DNA of 64,000 bases from Rhizobium sp. Root482. GTDB lineage: Bacteria > Pseudomonadota > Alphaproteobacteria > Rhizobiales > Rhizobiaceae. The stretch's first letter is position 1; each line of letters opens with the position of its first letter. The stretch covers positions 255,510-319,509 of the forward strand of contig NZ_LMFA01000023.1 of NCBI RefSeq assembly GCF_001426565.1, in the 5' to 3' direction. The notes beneath the pieces are model-generated. The model was not told where the DNA came from. It saw only the letters and a list, made by a program, of their open reading frames with translations, and did not search any database. The position numbers and the translations under genes were made by a program. Below, in pieces: positions 44,078 to 53,735 of this stretch.

Positions 44078-45130
44078 ATGAGCCCACAGTCGATCACCGA
44101 ACTGACGATCCGCCGCCCCGACGACTGGCATCTGCATCTGCGCGATGGAGAGATGCTGAAGGGCGTTATCGGCGATAGCAGCCGCCACTTCGCCCGCGCC
44201 ATCATCATGCCCAATCTCGTGCCGCCCGTCGTGACGACAGCCGATGCCACTGCCTATCGCGAGCGCATCATGGCCGCGCTGCCGAAAGGCGACCGCTTCG
44301 AACCGCTGATGACGCTATACCTCACTGAAGGGACCAATCCGGACGATGTCGAGGCGGGGCACGAGAGCGGCCTGATCACGGCGGTCAAACTCTATCCGGC
44401 GGGCGCCACGACCAATTCGCATGGCGGCGTGCGCAATATCGACAAGGCCATGCCGGTGCTGGAACGCATGGCAAGGATCGGCTTGCCGCTCTGCGTGCAC
44501 GGCGAGGTGACGACGCCGGAGGTGGATATCTTCGACCGCGAGGCGGTGTTCATCGAAACCGTGCTCGATCCCTTGCGGACCCGGTTGCCGGAGCTGAAGG
44601 TGACGATGGAGCACGTCACGACCAAGGACGGCATCGATTATATCAAGGCATCGAAGGGCAATCTCGCCGGCTCGATCACCACCCATCACCTGATCATCAA
44701 CCGCAATGCCCTGCTCGTCGGCGGCATCCGCCCGCATTATTACTGCCTGCCGGTCGCCAAGCGCGAGGTCCATCGCCTTGCCTTGCGTGCCGCCGCCACC
44801 TCCGGCGACGCCCGCTTCTTCCTCGGCACCGACAGCGCCCCGCATGTGGACCCGATGAAGGAATGCGCCTGCGGCTGCGCCGGCATCTATACCTCGATCA
44901 ACACGATGAACTGCCTTGCCCATGTGTTCGAGCAGGAGGATGCGCTGGACAGGCTGGAGGCCTTTGCCTCGCTCAACGGACCGGCCTGGTACGGCCTGCC
45001 GGTCAACGAGGAAACGATCACGCTGTGCAAGCAGGCGGAAGCTGTGACGTTCCCGGGAAAGATCGAGACGGAGGCGGGAACGGTCACCGTCTTCGATCCG
45101 ATGTTTCCGCTGCACTGGAATGTTGTCTGA
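44078..45130 (+). CDS. pyrC: Dihydroorotase (class II)
   Basis: A 350-aa zinc amidohydrolase that closes carbamoyl-aspartate to dihydroorotate in de novo pyrimidine synthesis. The zinc motif HLHLRDG (His 18 and 20), the carboxylated Lys in [12 protein letters not shown], and the HGEV, EHVTT and DSAPH metal ligands are all present. It matches the E. coli PyrC type and length. The ATG at 44078 with GGAGA upstream is preferred to the longer frame start. It stands 109 nt behind frcK. Confidence 0.95.
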   Translation: MSPQSITELTIRRPDDWHLHLRDGEMLKGVIGDSSRHFARAIIMPNLVPPVVTTADATAYRERIMAALPKGDRFEPLMTLYLTEGTNPDDVEAGHESGLITAVKLYPAGATTNSHGGVRNIDKAMPVLERMARIGLPLCVHGEVTTPEVDIFDREAVFIETVLDPLRTRLPELKVTMEHVTTKDGIDYIKASKGNLAGSITTHHLIINRNALLVGGIRPHYYCLPVAKREVHRLALRAAATSGDARFFLGTDSAPHVDPMKECACGCAGIYTSINTMNCLAHVFEQEDALDRLEAFASLNGPAWYGLPVNEETITLCKQAEAVTFPGKIETEAGTVTVFDPMFPLHWNVV

Positions 45131-45149
45131 GGCCAAGGGTTTTGGCCTC
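45129..45149 (+). terminator. Hairpin at the end of pyrC
   Basis: GAGGCCAA (45129-45136) pairs with TTGGCCTC (45142-45149); the pyrC stop codon is inside the left arm. There is no T run after it, so intrinsic termination is uncertain, though it may protect the 3' end. Confidence 0.5.
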
Positions 45150-45178
45150 GCGGCAATCACTTGATCAAGCTGCGAAAT

Positions 45179-45847
45179 TCAAAGCACGGTGTTTGCGACA
45201 AACGAAAAGAAGTCTTCAGCCTCCGTTTCAAATGTCGGGCCACCCATATCGAGACAAAAAACTTTCTCTCCCAGAGAGGGGCAAAGGCAATATCGCCAAG
45301 CAAAGCCACTGTCGGCAATCATAACGGCGTCGGCTGGAATAGGATGGCATTGGCTCTTGCCCGAAAGTGTGCGGTAGGAGGCGGACTGGTAAAGCTGAAA
45401 CGATGAATGCTGTTCAACATGTGATGCGGGCTCAGGCTCATAAATATAGAAATCTCGTCTGGTTGAGCCCACCCCGACTATATGAATGAAATCAAGATAT
45501 TGCTTGGAAATACCGGCGTGACGCTCGGCAATGCCCATGGCGACGCCATCTGGCACGGCTTTCAGCAAAGACAGCTGGTTTTCTCTATCGAGTTCCAATA
45601 GATGCGCAATGTCTCTGATCACTGGGATTCCAACGTAATTTTTCGCTTGATCTTGACTATCTTTGCATGTTTGGCATCGGCAATCACCACTAAGATCGAC
45701 TATCCGCGAAAATCCGGCCGCCGTATGTTTTAACAGTTCCAGTCTTGTCTTGAACACCCTGGAAACTTCGCCTAACACTGCCGTTGGCCGGATGCGGCCA
45801 GCCGTCCCGCAGTGCCTCGGCACGATGGTGAATGCATCCCTGGACAA
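45179..45847 (-). CDS. Orphan hypothetical protein, possible SUKH/SMI1-KNR4-like fold
   Basis: A frame of up to 222 aa with lower GC than its neighbours (one 60-nt stretch at 45181-45240 has 29 G+C). The central part (IAHLLELDRENQLSLLKAVP ... KQYLDFIHIVGVGSTRRDF) and the C-terminal part (VMIADSGFAWRYCLC ... FETEAEDFFSFV) recall the SUKH layout of immunity proteins, a tentative reading. A CRCQTC cysteine motif lies near residue 56. The frame starts with TTG, and the real start could be further inside. No toxin gene is next to it. It separates pyrC from the glyoxalase-like gene and may be a transferred gene. Confidence 0.45.
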   Translation of the reverse strand: MSRDAFTIVPRHCGTAGRIRPTAVLGEVSRVFKTRLELLKHTAAGFSRIVDLSGDCRCQTCKDSQDQAKNYVGIPVIRDIAHLLELDRENQLSLLKAVPDGVAMGIAERHAGISKQYLDFIHIVGVGSTRRDFYIYEPEPASHVEQHSSFQLYQSASYRTLSGKSQCHPIPADAVMIADSGFAWRYCLCPSLGEKVFCLDMGGPTFETEAEDFFSFVANTVL

Positions 45848-45935
45848 CCTTTCTCATCCTGCCTTTGGCGTGATGGCGAACGGTCAGCAGAGCGGGCACT
45901 GATCATCCTGTTCGCCGTGACAAGGAGGATGAAAC

Positions 45936-46502
45936 ATGCGCGACTTTCGCGATGCGAAACTGATGGCCAAGGTCCTGAGACAGGCCTTCGCCGATCGGGA
46001 TATGACCCTTTCCCACAGCGAGGCCCTGGAAATCGTCGCCAGGCAGTTCGGCTATGATCAATGGAATATCCTGTCGGCTCGGATCGAGGCGGCAGGCAAG
46101 GTTCCGGAGAAGAATGCCGGCCCTGTCGGTATCCAGCCGCCGATCCCGATCTTCCGCATCTTCGATGTCGACAAGGCGATGGAATTCTATTGCGGCTTTC
46201 TCGGCTTCAGGCTCGATTGGGAACATCGTTTCGGCGATAATTTTCCGCTCTATTGCCAGGTCACACGAGAAGATATGATCCTGCATCTGAGCGAGCATGC
46301 CGGTGATGCCAGCCCCGGTGCCCGCGCCTTCGTGCGTGTCGAAAATGCCGCTGCCCTGCAAGCGGAACTGGCGGCCAGGAATTATCGCTACATGAAGCCA
46401 GGCCTGACAAAGGCGCCCTGGGGTCTGGAGGTGGAGGTGACAGATCCCTTCAACAACCGTATCACCTTCTGCCAGCAGCAGGGCGAGAACCAGAAGGACT
46501 GA
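45936..46502 (+). CDS. Glyoxalase superfamily protein
   Basis: A 188-aa protein with two parts. Residues about 1-55 form a helical N-terminal domain (AKLMAKVLRQAFADRDMTLS and HSEALEIVARQFGYDQWNIL) found in a glyoxalase-related family. Residues about 68-182 form a bleomycin-resistance/glyoxalase fold (IPIFRIFDVDKAMEFYCGFL and LEVEVTDPFNNRITF). Such proteins bind metals or small ligands; the reaction is unknown. AAGGAGG lies 8 nt before the ATG. Confidence 0.85.
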   Translation: MRDFRDAKLMAKVLRQAFADRDMTLSHSEALEIVARQFGYDQWNILSARIEAAGKVPEKNAGPVGIQPPIPIFRIFDVDKAMEFYCGFLGFRLDWEHRFGDNFPLYCQVTREDMILHLSEHAGDASPGARAFVRVENAAALQAELAARNYRYMKPGLTKAPWGLEVEVTDPFNNRITFCQQQGENQKD

Positions 46503-46607
46503 ATTCGGCGTCGCGGCAGGCTTTACCCCGCCTTCCGCCTCTGGCATTGCGCGGCAAGGCCTGCTATGCGGCGGAGTATAAAATCCCCGGGCAGCAGGAG
46601 ACCGCAG

Positions 46608-47306
46608 ATGATCCAGACATCCTTTCCGGACAAGGCCGTCATGGCCGAATTGGTTGCCAGGATGCTCTGGGAAATCAAGGCGGTGCATTTTCGCGCCGAT
46701 GAGCCCTACAAGCTGGCCTCCGGCATGGCGAGCCCGGTCTATATCGATTGCCGCAAGCTGATCTCCTATCCGCGCATCCGCTCGACGGTGATGGATTTCG
46801 CCGCCGCCACCGTGCTGCGCGACGCCGGCTTCGAACAGTTCGACGTGATCGCCGGCGGCGAGACGGCTGGCATCCCCTTCGCGGCAATGCTCGCCGAACG
46901 GCTGGCGTTGCCGATGATCTATGTCCGCAAGGCGCCGAAGGGCCATGGCCGCAACGCCCAGATCGAGGGTCATATGGCAGACGGCGCGCGGGTGCTGGTG
47001 ATCGAGGACCTGACGACGGCCGGCGGCTCGATGTTCAAGTTCATCGACGCGATCCGCGCCGCAGGCGGCGTGGTCGAGCACGGTATCGCGCTGTTCTACT
47101 ATGATATTTTCCCTCAGGCGCGCGGCGAGATGAAGGACAAGGGCGTCACCCTGCACAATATCGCCACCTGGCGCGATGTGCTGGCGGTGGCGAAGGCTGA
47201 GAAGCTGTTCGACGAGAAGACCCTTTTCGAGGTCGAATCCTTCCTCAACGGGCCGCTCGACTGGTCCGGCCGCAATGGCGGCGTCAGCGCCCTGGCGACG
47301 GCCTGA
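46608..47306 (+). CDS. pyrE: Orotate phosphoribosyltransferase
   Basis: A 232-aa enzyme that adds phosphoribosyl to orotate. The PRPP-binding motif is [13 protein letters not shown] (about 128-140), and the Lys/Arg-rich loop [17 protein letters not shown] is typical of the alphaproteobacterial type. AGGAG precedes the ATG at 46608. It lies 1.5 kb beyond pyrC on the same strand with two unrelated genes between, so the two pyr genes probably have separate promoters. Confidence 0.93.
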   Translation: MIQTSFPDKAVMAELVARMLWEIKAVHFRADEPYKLASGMASPVYIDCRKLISYPRIRSTVMDFAAATVLRDAGFEQFDVIAGGETAGIPFAAMLAERLALPMIYVRKAPKGHGRNAQIEGHMADGARVLVIEDLTTAGGSMFKFIDAIRAAGGVVEHGIALFYYDIFPQARGEMKDKGVTLHNIATWRDVLAVAKAEKLFDEKTLFEVESFLNGPLDWSGRNGGVSALATA

Positions 47307-47336
47307 AGACGGTGCTGGAATTCTCCACTGGAATAG

Positions 47337-47350
47337 TTTAATCGATTGAA
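47337..47350 (+). promoter_or_regulatory. LacI-type operator-like site before the sugar kinase
   Basis: TTTAATCGATTGAA is an almost symmetrical site around a central CG, the form bound by LacI/GalR regulators. It lies about 27 nt upstream of the PfkB kinase start. No LacI-family gene is present in the window, so the regulator would be elsewhere. Confidence 0.35.
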
Positions 47351-47376
47351 ATTCGGTTTTATGGGAGGTTGTAGCC

Positions 47377-48303
47377 ATGATCATCTGTTGCGGCGAAGCG
47401 CTGATCGACATGCTGCCGCGCCAGACGGCGGCGGGTGAAACGGCGTTTGCGCCCCATTCCGGCGGGGCCATTTTCAACACGGCGATAGCGCTGGGGCGCC
47501 TCGGCATCGAAGCCGGTTTCTTCACCGGTCTTTCCGACGACATGTTCGGCGATATGCTGCGCGAGACGCTGGCATCCAGCAATGTCGATTTCAGCCCCTG
47601 CGCAACCCTTCCGCTGCACACCACCCTTGCCTTCGTCAAGTTGGTCAACGGCTCGGCAACCTATGCCTTCTTCGACGAGAACACCGCAGGCCGGATGATC
47701 GGCCTGGAAGACCTGCCCTTGCTCGACCAGACCTGCGAAGCGCTGCATTTCGGTGCCATCAGCCTGATCTCGGAACCCTGCGGCTCCACCTATGAGGGGC
47801 TGATGACGCGGGAATATGAAAAGCGGGTGATCTCCTTCGATCCGAATATCCGCCCCGGCTTCATCAAGGATGCGGAGGCCCACAAGGCCCGCATGATGCG
47901 CATGGCGGCACTTTCGGACATCATCAAGTTTTCCGACGAAGACCTCGACTGGTTCGGCGAGGAGGGCGGTCATGAGGAACTGGCAGCCAGATGGCTTGAG
48001 CGTGGCCCGAAGCTCGTCGTCATCACCAAGGGCGCCGATGGCGCCGATGGCTATACGGCGCGCGGCAAGGTCTCGGTTCCCGGTGAAAAGGTCACGGTCG
48101 TCGATACGGTCGGCGCCGGCGACACGTTCGATGCCGGCATCCTGGCATCGCTGAAGAGGAACGGCCTGCTGACCAAGGCTGGCGTTGCGAGCCTGAGCGA
48201 TAGTGCTGTGCGGGATGCCCTTGCCCTTGGCGCCAGGGTCGCCGCCGTCACCGTCTCCCGGGCCGGCGCCAACCCGCCCTGGAGCCACGAGATCGGGCTG
48301 TAG
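47377..48303 (+). CDS. PfkB-family carbohydrate kinase (probable fructokinase)
   Basis: A 308-aa ribokinase-fold kinase. The N-terminal GGAIFNTAIALGRLG is the PfkB signature 1 region, and DTVGAGDTFDAG (about 246-257) holds the catalytic Asp and anion hole. With the frc transporter 4-7 kb upstream and convergent pgi immediately downstream, fructose phosphorylation to fructose-6-phosphate is the best guess. GGGAGG is 9 nt before the ATG. Confidence 0.85.
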   Translation: MIICCGEALIDMLPRQTAAGETAFAPHSGGAIFNTAIALGRLGIEAGFFTGLSDDMFGDMLRETLASSNVDFSPCATLPLHTTLAFVKLVNGSATYAFFDENTAGRMIGLEDLPLLDQTCEALHFGAISLISEPCGSTYEGLMTREYEKRVISFDPNIRPGFIKDAEAHKARMMRMAALSDIIKFSDEDLDWFGEEGGHEELAARWLERGPKLVVITKGADGADGYTARGKVSVPGEKVTVVDTVGAGDTFDAGILASLKRNGLLTKAGVASLSDSAVRDALALGARVAAVTVSRAGANPPWSHEIGL

Positions 48304-48322
48304 AAGGTCTACGGGGAGGGCG

Positions 48323-48338
48323 GCCTGCCGAGGCAGGC
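48323..48338. terminator. Small hairpin between convergent kinase and pgi genes
   Basis: GCCTGCC (48323-48329) and GGCAGGC (48332-48338) are complementary, giving a compact stem in the 51-nt convergent gap. There is no T run, so its role as a terminator is weakly supported. Confidence 0.3.
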
Positions 48339-48354
48339 GCGCCTGCCGAAATCC

Positions 48355-49995
48355 CTATTCCGCCGCCTTCAAGAGCGCCGCTACCAGTCCGGCGGTCGAG
48401 GAATCATGCCCCTCGGCGCTTTCCTTGCCTTCCACAACCGGCAGAAGCCCAGTCGCCAGTTCCTTGCCGAGCTCGACGCCCCACTGGTCGAAGGAATTGA
48501 TGTTAAACAGGGCGCCCTCGACGAAGACGCGATGCTCATAGAGCGCGATCAGGCGACCGAGCGTGAACGGCGTCATCCTGTCATAGACGAGCGTCGAAGA
48601 CGGGCGATTGCCGGTAAAGACGCGGTGCGGCGCGATCTTCTCGATGAAAGCCGCGTCCTGGCCCTTGGCGGCCATCTGCGCCTTGGCCTCATCGAGGCTG
48701 CGGCCCTTCATCAGTGCTTCCGACTGCGCCAGGCAATTGGCGATCAGCAACTGGTGCTGGTGGCGTAGTTCCGGCTCGTGGCCATTGGCGGCGATCATGA
48801 ATTCGGCCGGGATGACGCTCGTTCCCTGATGGATCAGCTGGTAGAAGGCGTGCTGGCCATTGGTGCCGGGCTCGCCCCAGACGACGGGGCCGGAATTGCC
48901 CTCGACCGGCTCGCCGTCCAGCGTCACGCCCTTGCCGTTCGATTCCATGTCGAGCTGCTGCAGATAGGCCGGAAAACGCGAAAGGCGCTGATCATAGGGA
49001 AGGATGGCGCGGGTTGCATAGCCCAGCACGTTGCGATGGTAGTAGCCGATCAGCCCGAGCAGCATCGGAATATTTTCGCGCACTGGAGCGGTGCGGAAAT
49101 GCGTGTCGATCGCATGGGCACCGGCGAGGAATTCGCCGAATTTTTCCCTGCCGATGGCAATCATCAGCGGCAGGCCGATGGCCGACCAGATCGAATAGCG
49201 TCCGCCGACCCAATCCCAGAAGCCGAAAATCCGGTCGCTGCCGATGCCGAAGGCCGCGACCTTGTCGAGTGCGGTGGAGACGGCGCAGAAATGATGGCCG
49301 ACGGCCTTTTCGCCAAGCTTTTCGGCGATGAAGGCGCGTGCGGTGGCGGCATTGGTCATGGTCTCGATGGTGGTGAAGGTCTTCGAGGCGATGATGAACA
49401 GCGTCGTTTCGGCATCGACAAGCTTCAGCGTGTCGGCGATATGGGCGCCGTCGATATTGGAAACGAAATGCAGGCGCGGGCCGTCATGATCCGGCGCCAG
49501 CGCCAGCGTCGCCATGACCGGGCCGAGATCGGAGCCGCCGATGCCGATATTGACCACATCGGTGATAGCCTTGCCGGTCGCGCCCTTGAGCGCGCCCGAG
49601 CGGATGCCATCGGAGAAGGCGCCCATGGCCTCAAGCACTGCGTTGACATCAGGCATCACGTCCTTGCCATCGACGAGGACCGGCGTATTGGCGCGGTTGC
49701 GCAGCGCCGTGTGCAGCACGGCCCGGCCTTCAGTGATGTTGATGATCTCGCCGGCAAACATCGCGTCGCGCTTCTGCGACACCTTGGCTGCAGCGGCGAT
49801 CGCTTCCAGTCCATCGAGGATTCTGTCGTTGACGGCGCATTTCGAATAATCGAACAGCATGTCGTCGAGCGTCACGCTATATTTCGAGAAACGCTTGGGA
49901 TCGGCGGCAAAGGCCGCCCGGATATCGGTCGCCTTGGTATCGGCAACGGTGGCTTTCAGCTGGTCGACGAGACTGGTCGTTGCGGGCGCGCTCAT
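48355..49995 (-). CDS. pgi: Glucose-6-phosphate isomerase
   Basis: A 546-aa cytosolic enzyme that interconverts glucose-6-phosphate and fructose-6-phosphate. The two family signatures are visible as [13 protein letters not shown] and the [20 protein letters not shown] region; the catalytic Glu and His lie in the latter. The length is normal. AAGGAA is 6 nt before the ATG at 49995. It is convergent with the sugar kinase gene, completing the route from fructose to the hexose-phosphate pool. Confidence 0.96.
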   Translation of the reverse strand: MSAPATTSLVDQLKATVADTKATDIRAAFAADPKRFSKYSVTLDDMLFDYSKCAVNDRILDGLEAIAAAAKVSQKRDAMFAGEIINITEGRAVLHTALRNRANTPVLVDGKDVMPDVNAVLEAMGAFSDGIRSGALKGATGKAITDVVNIGIGGSDLGPVMATLALAPDHDGPRLHFVSNIDGAHIADTLKLVDAETTLFIIASKTFTTIETMTNAATARAFIAEKLGEKAVGHHFCAVSTALDKVAAFGIGSDRIFGFWDWVGGRYSIWSAIGLPLMIAIGREKFGEFLAGAHAIDTHFRTAPVRENIPMLLGLIGYYHRNVLGYATRAILPYDQRLSRFPAYLQQLDMESNGKGVTLDGEPVEGNSGPVVWGEPGTNGQHAFYQLIHQGTSVIPAEFMIAANGHEPELRHQHQLLIANCLAQSEALMKGRSLDEAKAQMAAKGQDAAFIEKIAPHRVFTGNRPSSTLVYDRMTPFTLGRLIALYEHRVFVEGALFNINSFDQWGVELGKELATGLLPVVEGKESAEGHDSSTAGLVAALLKAAE

Positions 49996-50213
49996 GGCAG
50001 GTTCCTTGCGTCGCGGAAGGGTTGCGATAGCTAGTCGCTTTGACCCCCGCAAATCAAGCCTGTCCCGATACGAAAAACCCGCACGAGCTGGTCAATCGCC
50101 GTGCGGGTGAACTTCTTAAGCTAAGAAAACGGTGGCTGGAGTTCGCGCTCCGGTCACCACTCCGCCAATATAGACGCTCCATCCGGTTCGGACAAGAATG
50201 GCCTCGCCGTTCC

Positions 50214-51914
50214 CTATCCGCGCAAGTCCTTGCGCAGGATCTTGCCGACATTGGATTTCGGCAGGTCGGTGCGGAATTCCACGAATTTCGGCCGCTTGTA
50301 ATTGGTGAGGTTGGCGGCGCAATGCGCCTTCACGGCGGCTTCGGTCAGGTCCGGGTCCTTCTTGACGACGAAGAGCTTGACTGCCTCGCCCGAGCGCTCG
50401 TCAGGAACGCCGATGGCGGCACATTCGAGAATGCCGGCATGGCTCATGGCCACTTCCTCGATCTCGTTGGGGAAGACGTTGAAGCCGGAGACCAGGATCA
50501 TGTCCTTCTTTCGATCAACGATCTTGGTCAGTCCTTGCGGGTTCATGAACCCGATATCGCCGGTGCGGAAGAAGCCGTCGGCGGAAATGGCCTTTTCCGT
50601 TTCCTCCGGGCGCTGCCAGTAGCCGGCCATGACCTGCGGTCCGCGGATGCAGATTTCGCCGATCTCGCCGAGCGGCAACGTCTTGCCGTCCTCGTCCCTG
50701 ATTTCTACGTCGGTCGAAGGCAGGGGCAGGCCGATCGTGCCGGTGAATTCGGGTTCATCCAGCCGGTTTGCGGTGGCGACCGGCGATGTTTCCGAAAGCC
50801 CGTAGCCTTCCTTGATCGAGGCGCCGGTGAGCTTTTCCCAGCGTTCCGCCACCGGGCGCTGAACAGCCATGCCGCCGCCGAAGGTCAGCGCCAGGCCGGA
50901 AAGATCGAGCTTCTGGAAGTCGGCATTGTTCATCAGCGCGTTGAACAGCGTATTCAGGCCCGGGAATATGTTGATCCGGTATTTGGCGATTTCCTTGACG
51001 AAGGCCGGAATGTCGCGAGGATTGGGGATGAGGATATTCTCGCCGCCGGTGCTCAGCGCCATCAGTGCGTTCACCGTCAGGGCGAAGATATGATAGAGCG
51101 GCAGCGCGCAGAGGAAGACCAGCCGATCCGGCCGGGCCCGGTGGATGAAGGCCGCATCGAGCCAGAGCCCCATCTGCGCCATGTTCGACAGAAGATTGGA
51201 GTGGGTTAGCGTCGCGCCCTTGGAGACGCCGGTGGTGCCGCCGGTATATTGCAGGAAGGCGATGTCGCCGGGCGCCACGTCGACCGGCCTGAGCGTGGCC
51301 CGATGGCCTTTCGACAGCACGGATTTGAAGGAGAGATGGCCGGGCAGGGACCAGGCGGGAACCAGTTTCTTGACCTTGCGCACGACGATATTGACGACCA
51401 GCCCCTTGAGGCCCAGGAGATCGCCCATCGTTGCGACGACGATATGCTTGAGTTCGGTCCTGGTCGCTACCTGCTCGACCGTATGGGCGAAATTCTCGAG
51501 CACGAAGATGGCTTTCGCGCCGGAATCCTTCAACTGATGCTCGAGTTCACGCGGGGTATAGAGCGGGTTGACGTTCACGACCACATAGCCGGCGCGCAGG
51601 ATGCCGAAGACAATCACTGGATTCTGCAGGATATTGGGCATCATCACGGCGACGCGGTCGCCCTTGGCAAGCCCCGTCGATTGCAGGAAGGCGCCGATCT
51701 TGCGGCTCTCTGCTTCGAGGTCGCCGAAGGTCAGCGTCTTGCCCATGCAGGTATAGGCGGCGCGTGCCGCATAGGTCTTGCAGGACTGCTCGAAGAGTTC
51801 GCCGATCGAGCGATAGGGAAGGGGAGAGATCTCGGCCGGCATTCCCGGCGGATAGGATTGCAGCCAGGGTCTGGCCGTGTCGGGGGCGGGCGTCTGTGTC
51901 TGGGTGTCCGGCAT
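50214..51914 (-). CDS. fadD: Long-chain-fatty-acid-CoA ligase
   Basis: A 566-aa AMP-forming ligase that activates fatty acids for beta-oxidation or lipid synthesis. The ATP-binding P-loop is YTGGTTGVSKGATLTH (about 215-230); the second motif is GYGLSETSP, and the hinge and C-terminal Lys region is DRKKDMILVSGFNVFPNEIE ... KSNVGKILR. The ATG at 51914 (MPDTQTQTPAP) has GGGAG upstream. A strong palindrome over the promoter region, listed separately, suggests repression by a TetR-type fatty-acid regulator. Its product acts at the inner face of the membrane. Confidence 0.94.
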   Translation of the reverse strand: MPDTQTQTPAPDTARPWLQSYPPGMPAEISPLPYRSIGELFEQSCKTYAARAAYTCMGKTLTFGDLEAESRKIGAFLQSTGLAKGDRVAVMMPNILQNPVIVFGILRAGYVVVNVNPLYTPRELEHQLKDSGAKAIFVLENFAHTVEQVATRTELKHIVVATMGDLLGLKGLVVNIVVRKVKKLVPAWSLPGHLSFKSVLSKGHRATLRPVDVAPGDIAFLQYTGGTTGVSKGATLTHSNLLSNMAQMGLWLDAAFIHRARPDRLVFLCALPLYHIFALTVNALMALSTGGENILIPNPRDIPAFVKEIAKYRINIFPGLNTLFNALMNNADFQKLDLSGLALTFGGGMAVQRPVAERWEKLTGASIKEGYGLSETSPVATANRLDEPEFTGTIGLPLPSTDVEIRDEDGKTLPLGEIGEICIRGPQVMAGYWQRPEETEKAISADGFFRTGDIGFMNPQGLTKIVDRKKDMILVSGFNVFPNEIEEVAMSHAGILECAAIGVPDERSGEAVKLFVVKKDPDLTEAAVKAHCAANLTNYKRPKFVEFRTDLPKSNVGKILRKDLRG

Positions 51915-52433
51915 GTCTCTCACTCCCTCATGCTGCCTCTGCGGGCCAGCGGACCGGCCCGGATGATATCGACCGCCCGGGAGCCTGGAGCGCCGGGCGA
52001 GCACGGCGCCAAGCCATCCCTCCAGATGTCCCCGCCGCCTCAAGATGCGGCTTTTGTTCTGCCCCATCAAGTCTATTCGCGATTATATTACATTGACGTA
52101 AACGTCAATGTAAGCCGTGGCGCGCGCCTGTGAATATCCCGGCTTCGTGCGCCGGAAAGCGAGCCGTCCGGCCTGGCGCTTCACCTATCACCGGCGTCCG
52201 GGCTTTTCCGGCTGTCCCCATAAAGGCAAGGACAGTATTTCGAGGGAAGTGCGGCATCCCTTGCGCCTTTTGCCGGACAAGCGGCGCTAGGCCCCGCGCG
52301 GCTGTCATCGGCTTGTGTTGACCATGCGGCCATACTTGACTATGGCGCAAGCTTCATCGTGATGGCGGTGTGCCGGAACAGGCTGGCCCATGCCGGCTTT
52401 TGCTGTCATCTTGAGGAAAATGGAGGATGCTTC
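51915..52433. other. 519-bp gap between divergent fadD and AI-2E family gene
   Basis: No gene is supported here; short open frames have no recognisable family. The gap contains the fadD promoter and palindrome and a leader of about 170 nt for fadD. The remainder (52114-52420) holds nothing that I can name. Confidence 0.6.
52082..52113 (-). promoter_or_regulatory. Palindromic operator over the fadD promoter
   Basis: Two exact 12-nt arms (52088-52099 and 52102-52113) read TTACATTGACGT and its complement around an AA centre. On the minus strand a perfect TATAAT (52082-52087) abuts the palindrome, and TTGACG (52103-52108) lies 15 nt before it. A repressor bound here would block both elements. 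TTGACGTNNACGTCAA-like sites are bound by TetR-type regulators of fatty acid degradation in other proteobacteria (family knowledge; the specific regulator is not in the window). Confidence 0.75.
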
Positions 52434-53585
52434 TTGCCAGTGAGCAATCGTGAACGGGGCGAGCCGTCGGAGCCGCGACTTTTCGGCCGTCCGGCCTATG
52501 AACGCTCGGCGCTGGTCGGGCCGATTTCGGCGGCGCGCTGGCTCCTGGTCTTCGTCCTTCTGGCCGGCGTCTATTTCTTTCACGGTTTCCTGGTGCCGGT
52601 GCTGGCGGCGCTCGTCATCGGCTTCGCCACCTGGCCGATCTATCGACGGCTTCTCCTCGCCATCGGCGGCAGCCGGACGCTCGGGGCGACAATCGCCATT
52701 ATCGCGGTGATCTCCTTCATCGTCGCGCCGATATCCCTTGCGGCGGTCTATGCCATCGACGAGGTCCATAGCTGGGTGGCCTGGACGGTCGAGACCAACA
52801 GGGCGGGCGCGCCTGTGCCGATGTGGCTGACCCAGATCCCCGGCTTCGGTGCCTGGCTGGCCCAGCAATGGGCGAAATATGTCGGCCATCCCGGTGCGCT
52901 CGGCGAACTCGTCCAGCTCGTCAGCGGTTCCAATATCGGCAATATCTATCGCGGCGTGCTGGTCATCGGCGCCTCGGCCTTCCGGGCCTTGCTGACGCTC
53001 CTGTTCATGCTGATCACGCTGTTCTTCGTCTATCGAGACGGCGAGAAACTGGTGGCCCAGCTCGACCGGCTGGGCGAGCGCATCCTGCCCATGCGCTGGG
53101 AGCGGGTGTCGCGCATCGTGCCTTTGACCATCAGCTCGACGGTAACCGGAATGGGCGTCATCGCCATCGGCGAAGGTATTGTCCTTGGTGTGGCCTACTG
53201 GCTGGCCGGCGTCCCGTCGCCGGTTACGCTCGGCATCATCACCGGCGTCATGGCGCTCATTCCGGGCGGCGCGCCGCTCTGCTTCACGCTCGTCTCGGTC
53301 TATCTCTTTGCCAGCGGCGCCCCGTTCGCGGCTCTTGCCCTGTTTGCCTGGGGAACGATCGAGCTGTTCATCGTCGACAAGACCCTACGGCCGCGGCTTG
53401 TCGGCGGGCCGATCAAGCTCCCCTTCCTGCCGACATTCTTCGGGCTCGTCGGCGGCGTCAAGACCATGGGCTTCCTCGGTCTCTTCGTCGGTCCGGTGCT
53501 GATGGCGCTCCTGGTTGCGATCTGGCGGGAATGGCTGCGGGAGGTCAACACGCAGCCTCCGGCATCAGGGACCATCATTACGTAG
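52434..53585 (+). CDS. AI-2E family transporter
   Basis: A 383-aa membrane protein of the AI-2E (PerM) family with about eight membrane segments; the conserved middle (FVYRDGEKLVAQLDRLGERI) and the C-terminal PFLPTFFGLVGGVKTMGFLG are typical. Export of autoinducer-2 is claimed for few members; others are Na+/H+ antiporters or have unknown cargo. TTG at 52434 is chosen because GGAGGA lies 6 nt before it; GTG 52440 is the alternative. Confidence 0.82.
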   Translation: MPVSNRERGEPSEPRLFGRPAYERSALVGPISAARWLLVFVLLAGVYFFHGFLVPVLAALVIGFATWPIYRRLLLAIGGSRTLGATIAIIAVISFIVAPISLAAVYAIDEVHSWVAWTVETNRAGAPVPMWLTQIPGFGAWLAQQWAKYVGHPGALGELVQLVSGSNIGNIYRGVLVIGASAFRALLTLLFMLITLFFVYRDGEKLVAQLDRLGERILPMRWERVSRIVPLTISSTVTGMGVIAIGEGIVLGVAYWLAGVPSPVTLGIITGVMALIPGGAPLCFTLVSVYLFASGAPFAALALFAWGTIELFIVDKTLRPRLVGGPIKLPFLPTFFGLVGGVKTMGFLGLFVGPVLMALLVAIWREWLREVNTQPPASGTIIT

Positions 53586-53735
53586 GGCCTGCCGTTTCCT
53601 CTTGCCCACGCGAAACTGTACCATGGAAATACCGGGGAATCCCTGCGTGATCTGCGCGACGCCTTGCGCTAAGCTTTGACGTCCGCCCGGCGATCGCTGC
53701 CGTGGCGGCCGGCTATTTCAAGTTCAGGAAAGCAG

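Noticed and set aside
45903-47648. 581-aa minus-strand open frame
   Set aside because: It covers the antisense of three plus-strand genes (glyoxalase-like, pyrE and sugar kinase), so it is not a gene.
52105-52350. 81-aa minus-strand frame in the fadD upstream gap
   Set aside because: No ribosome binding site, no family features, and it runs into the fadD operator.
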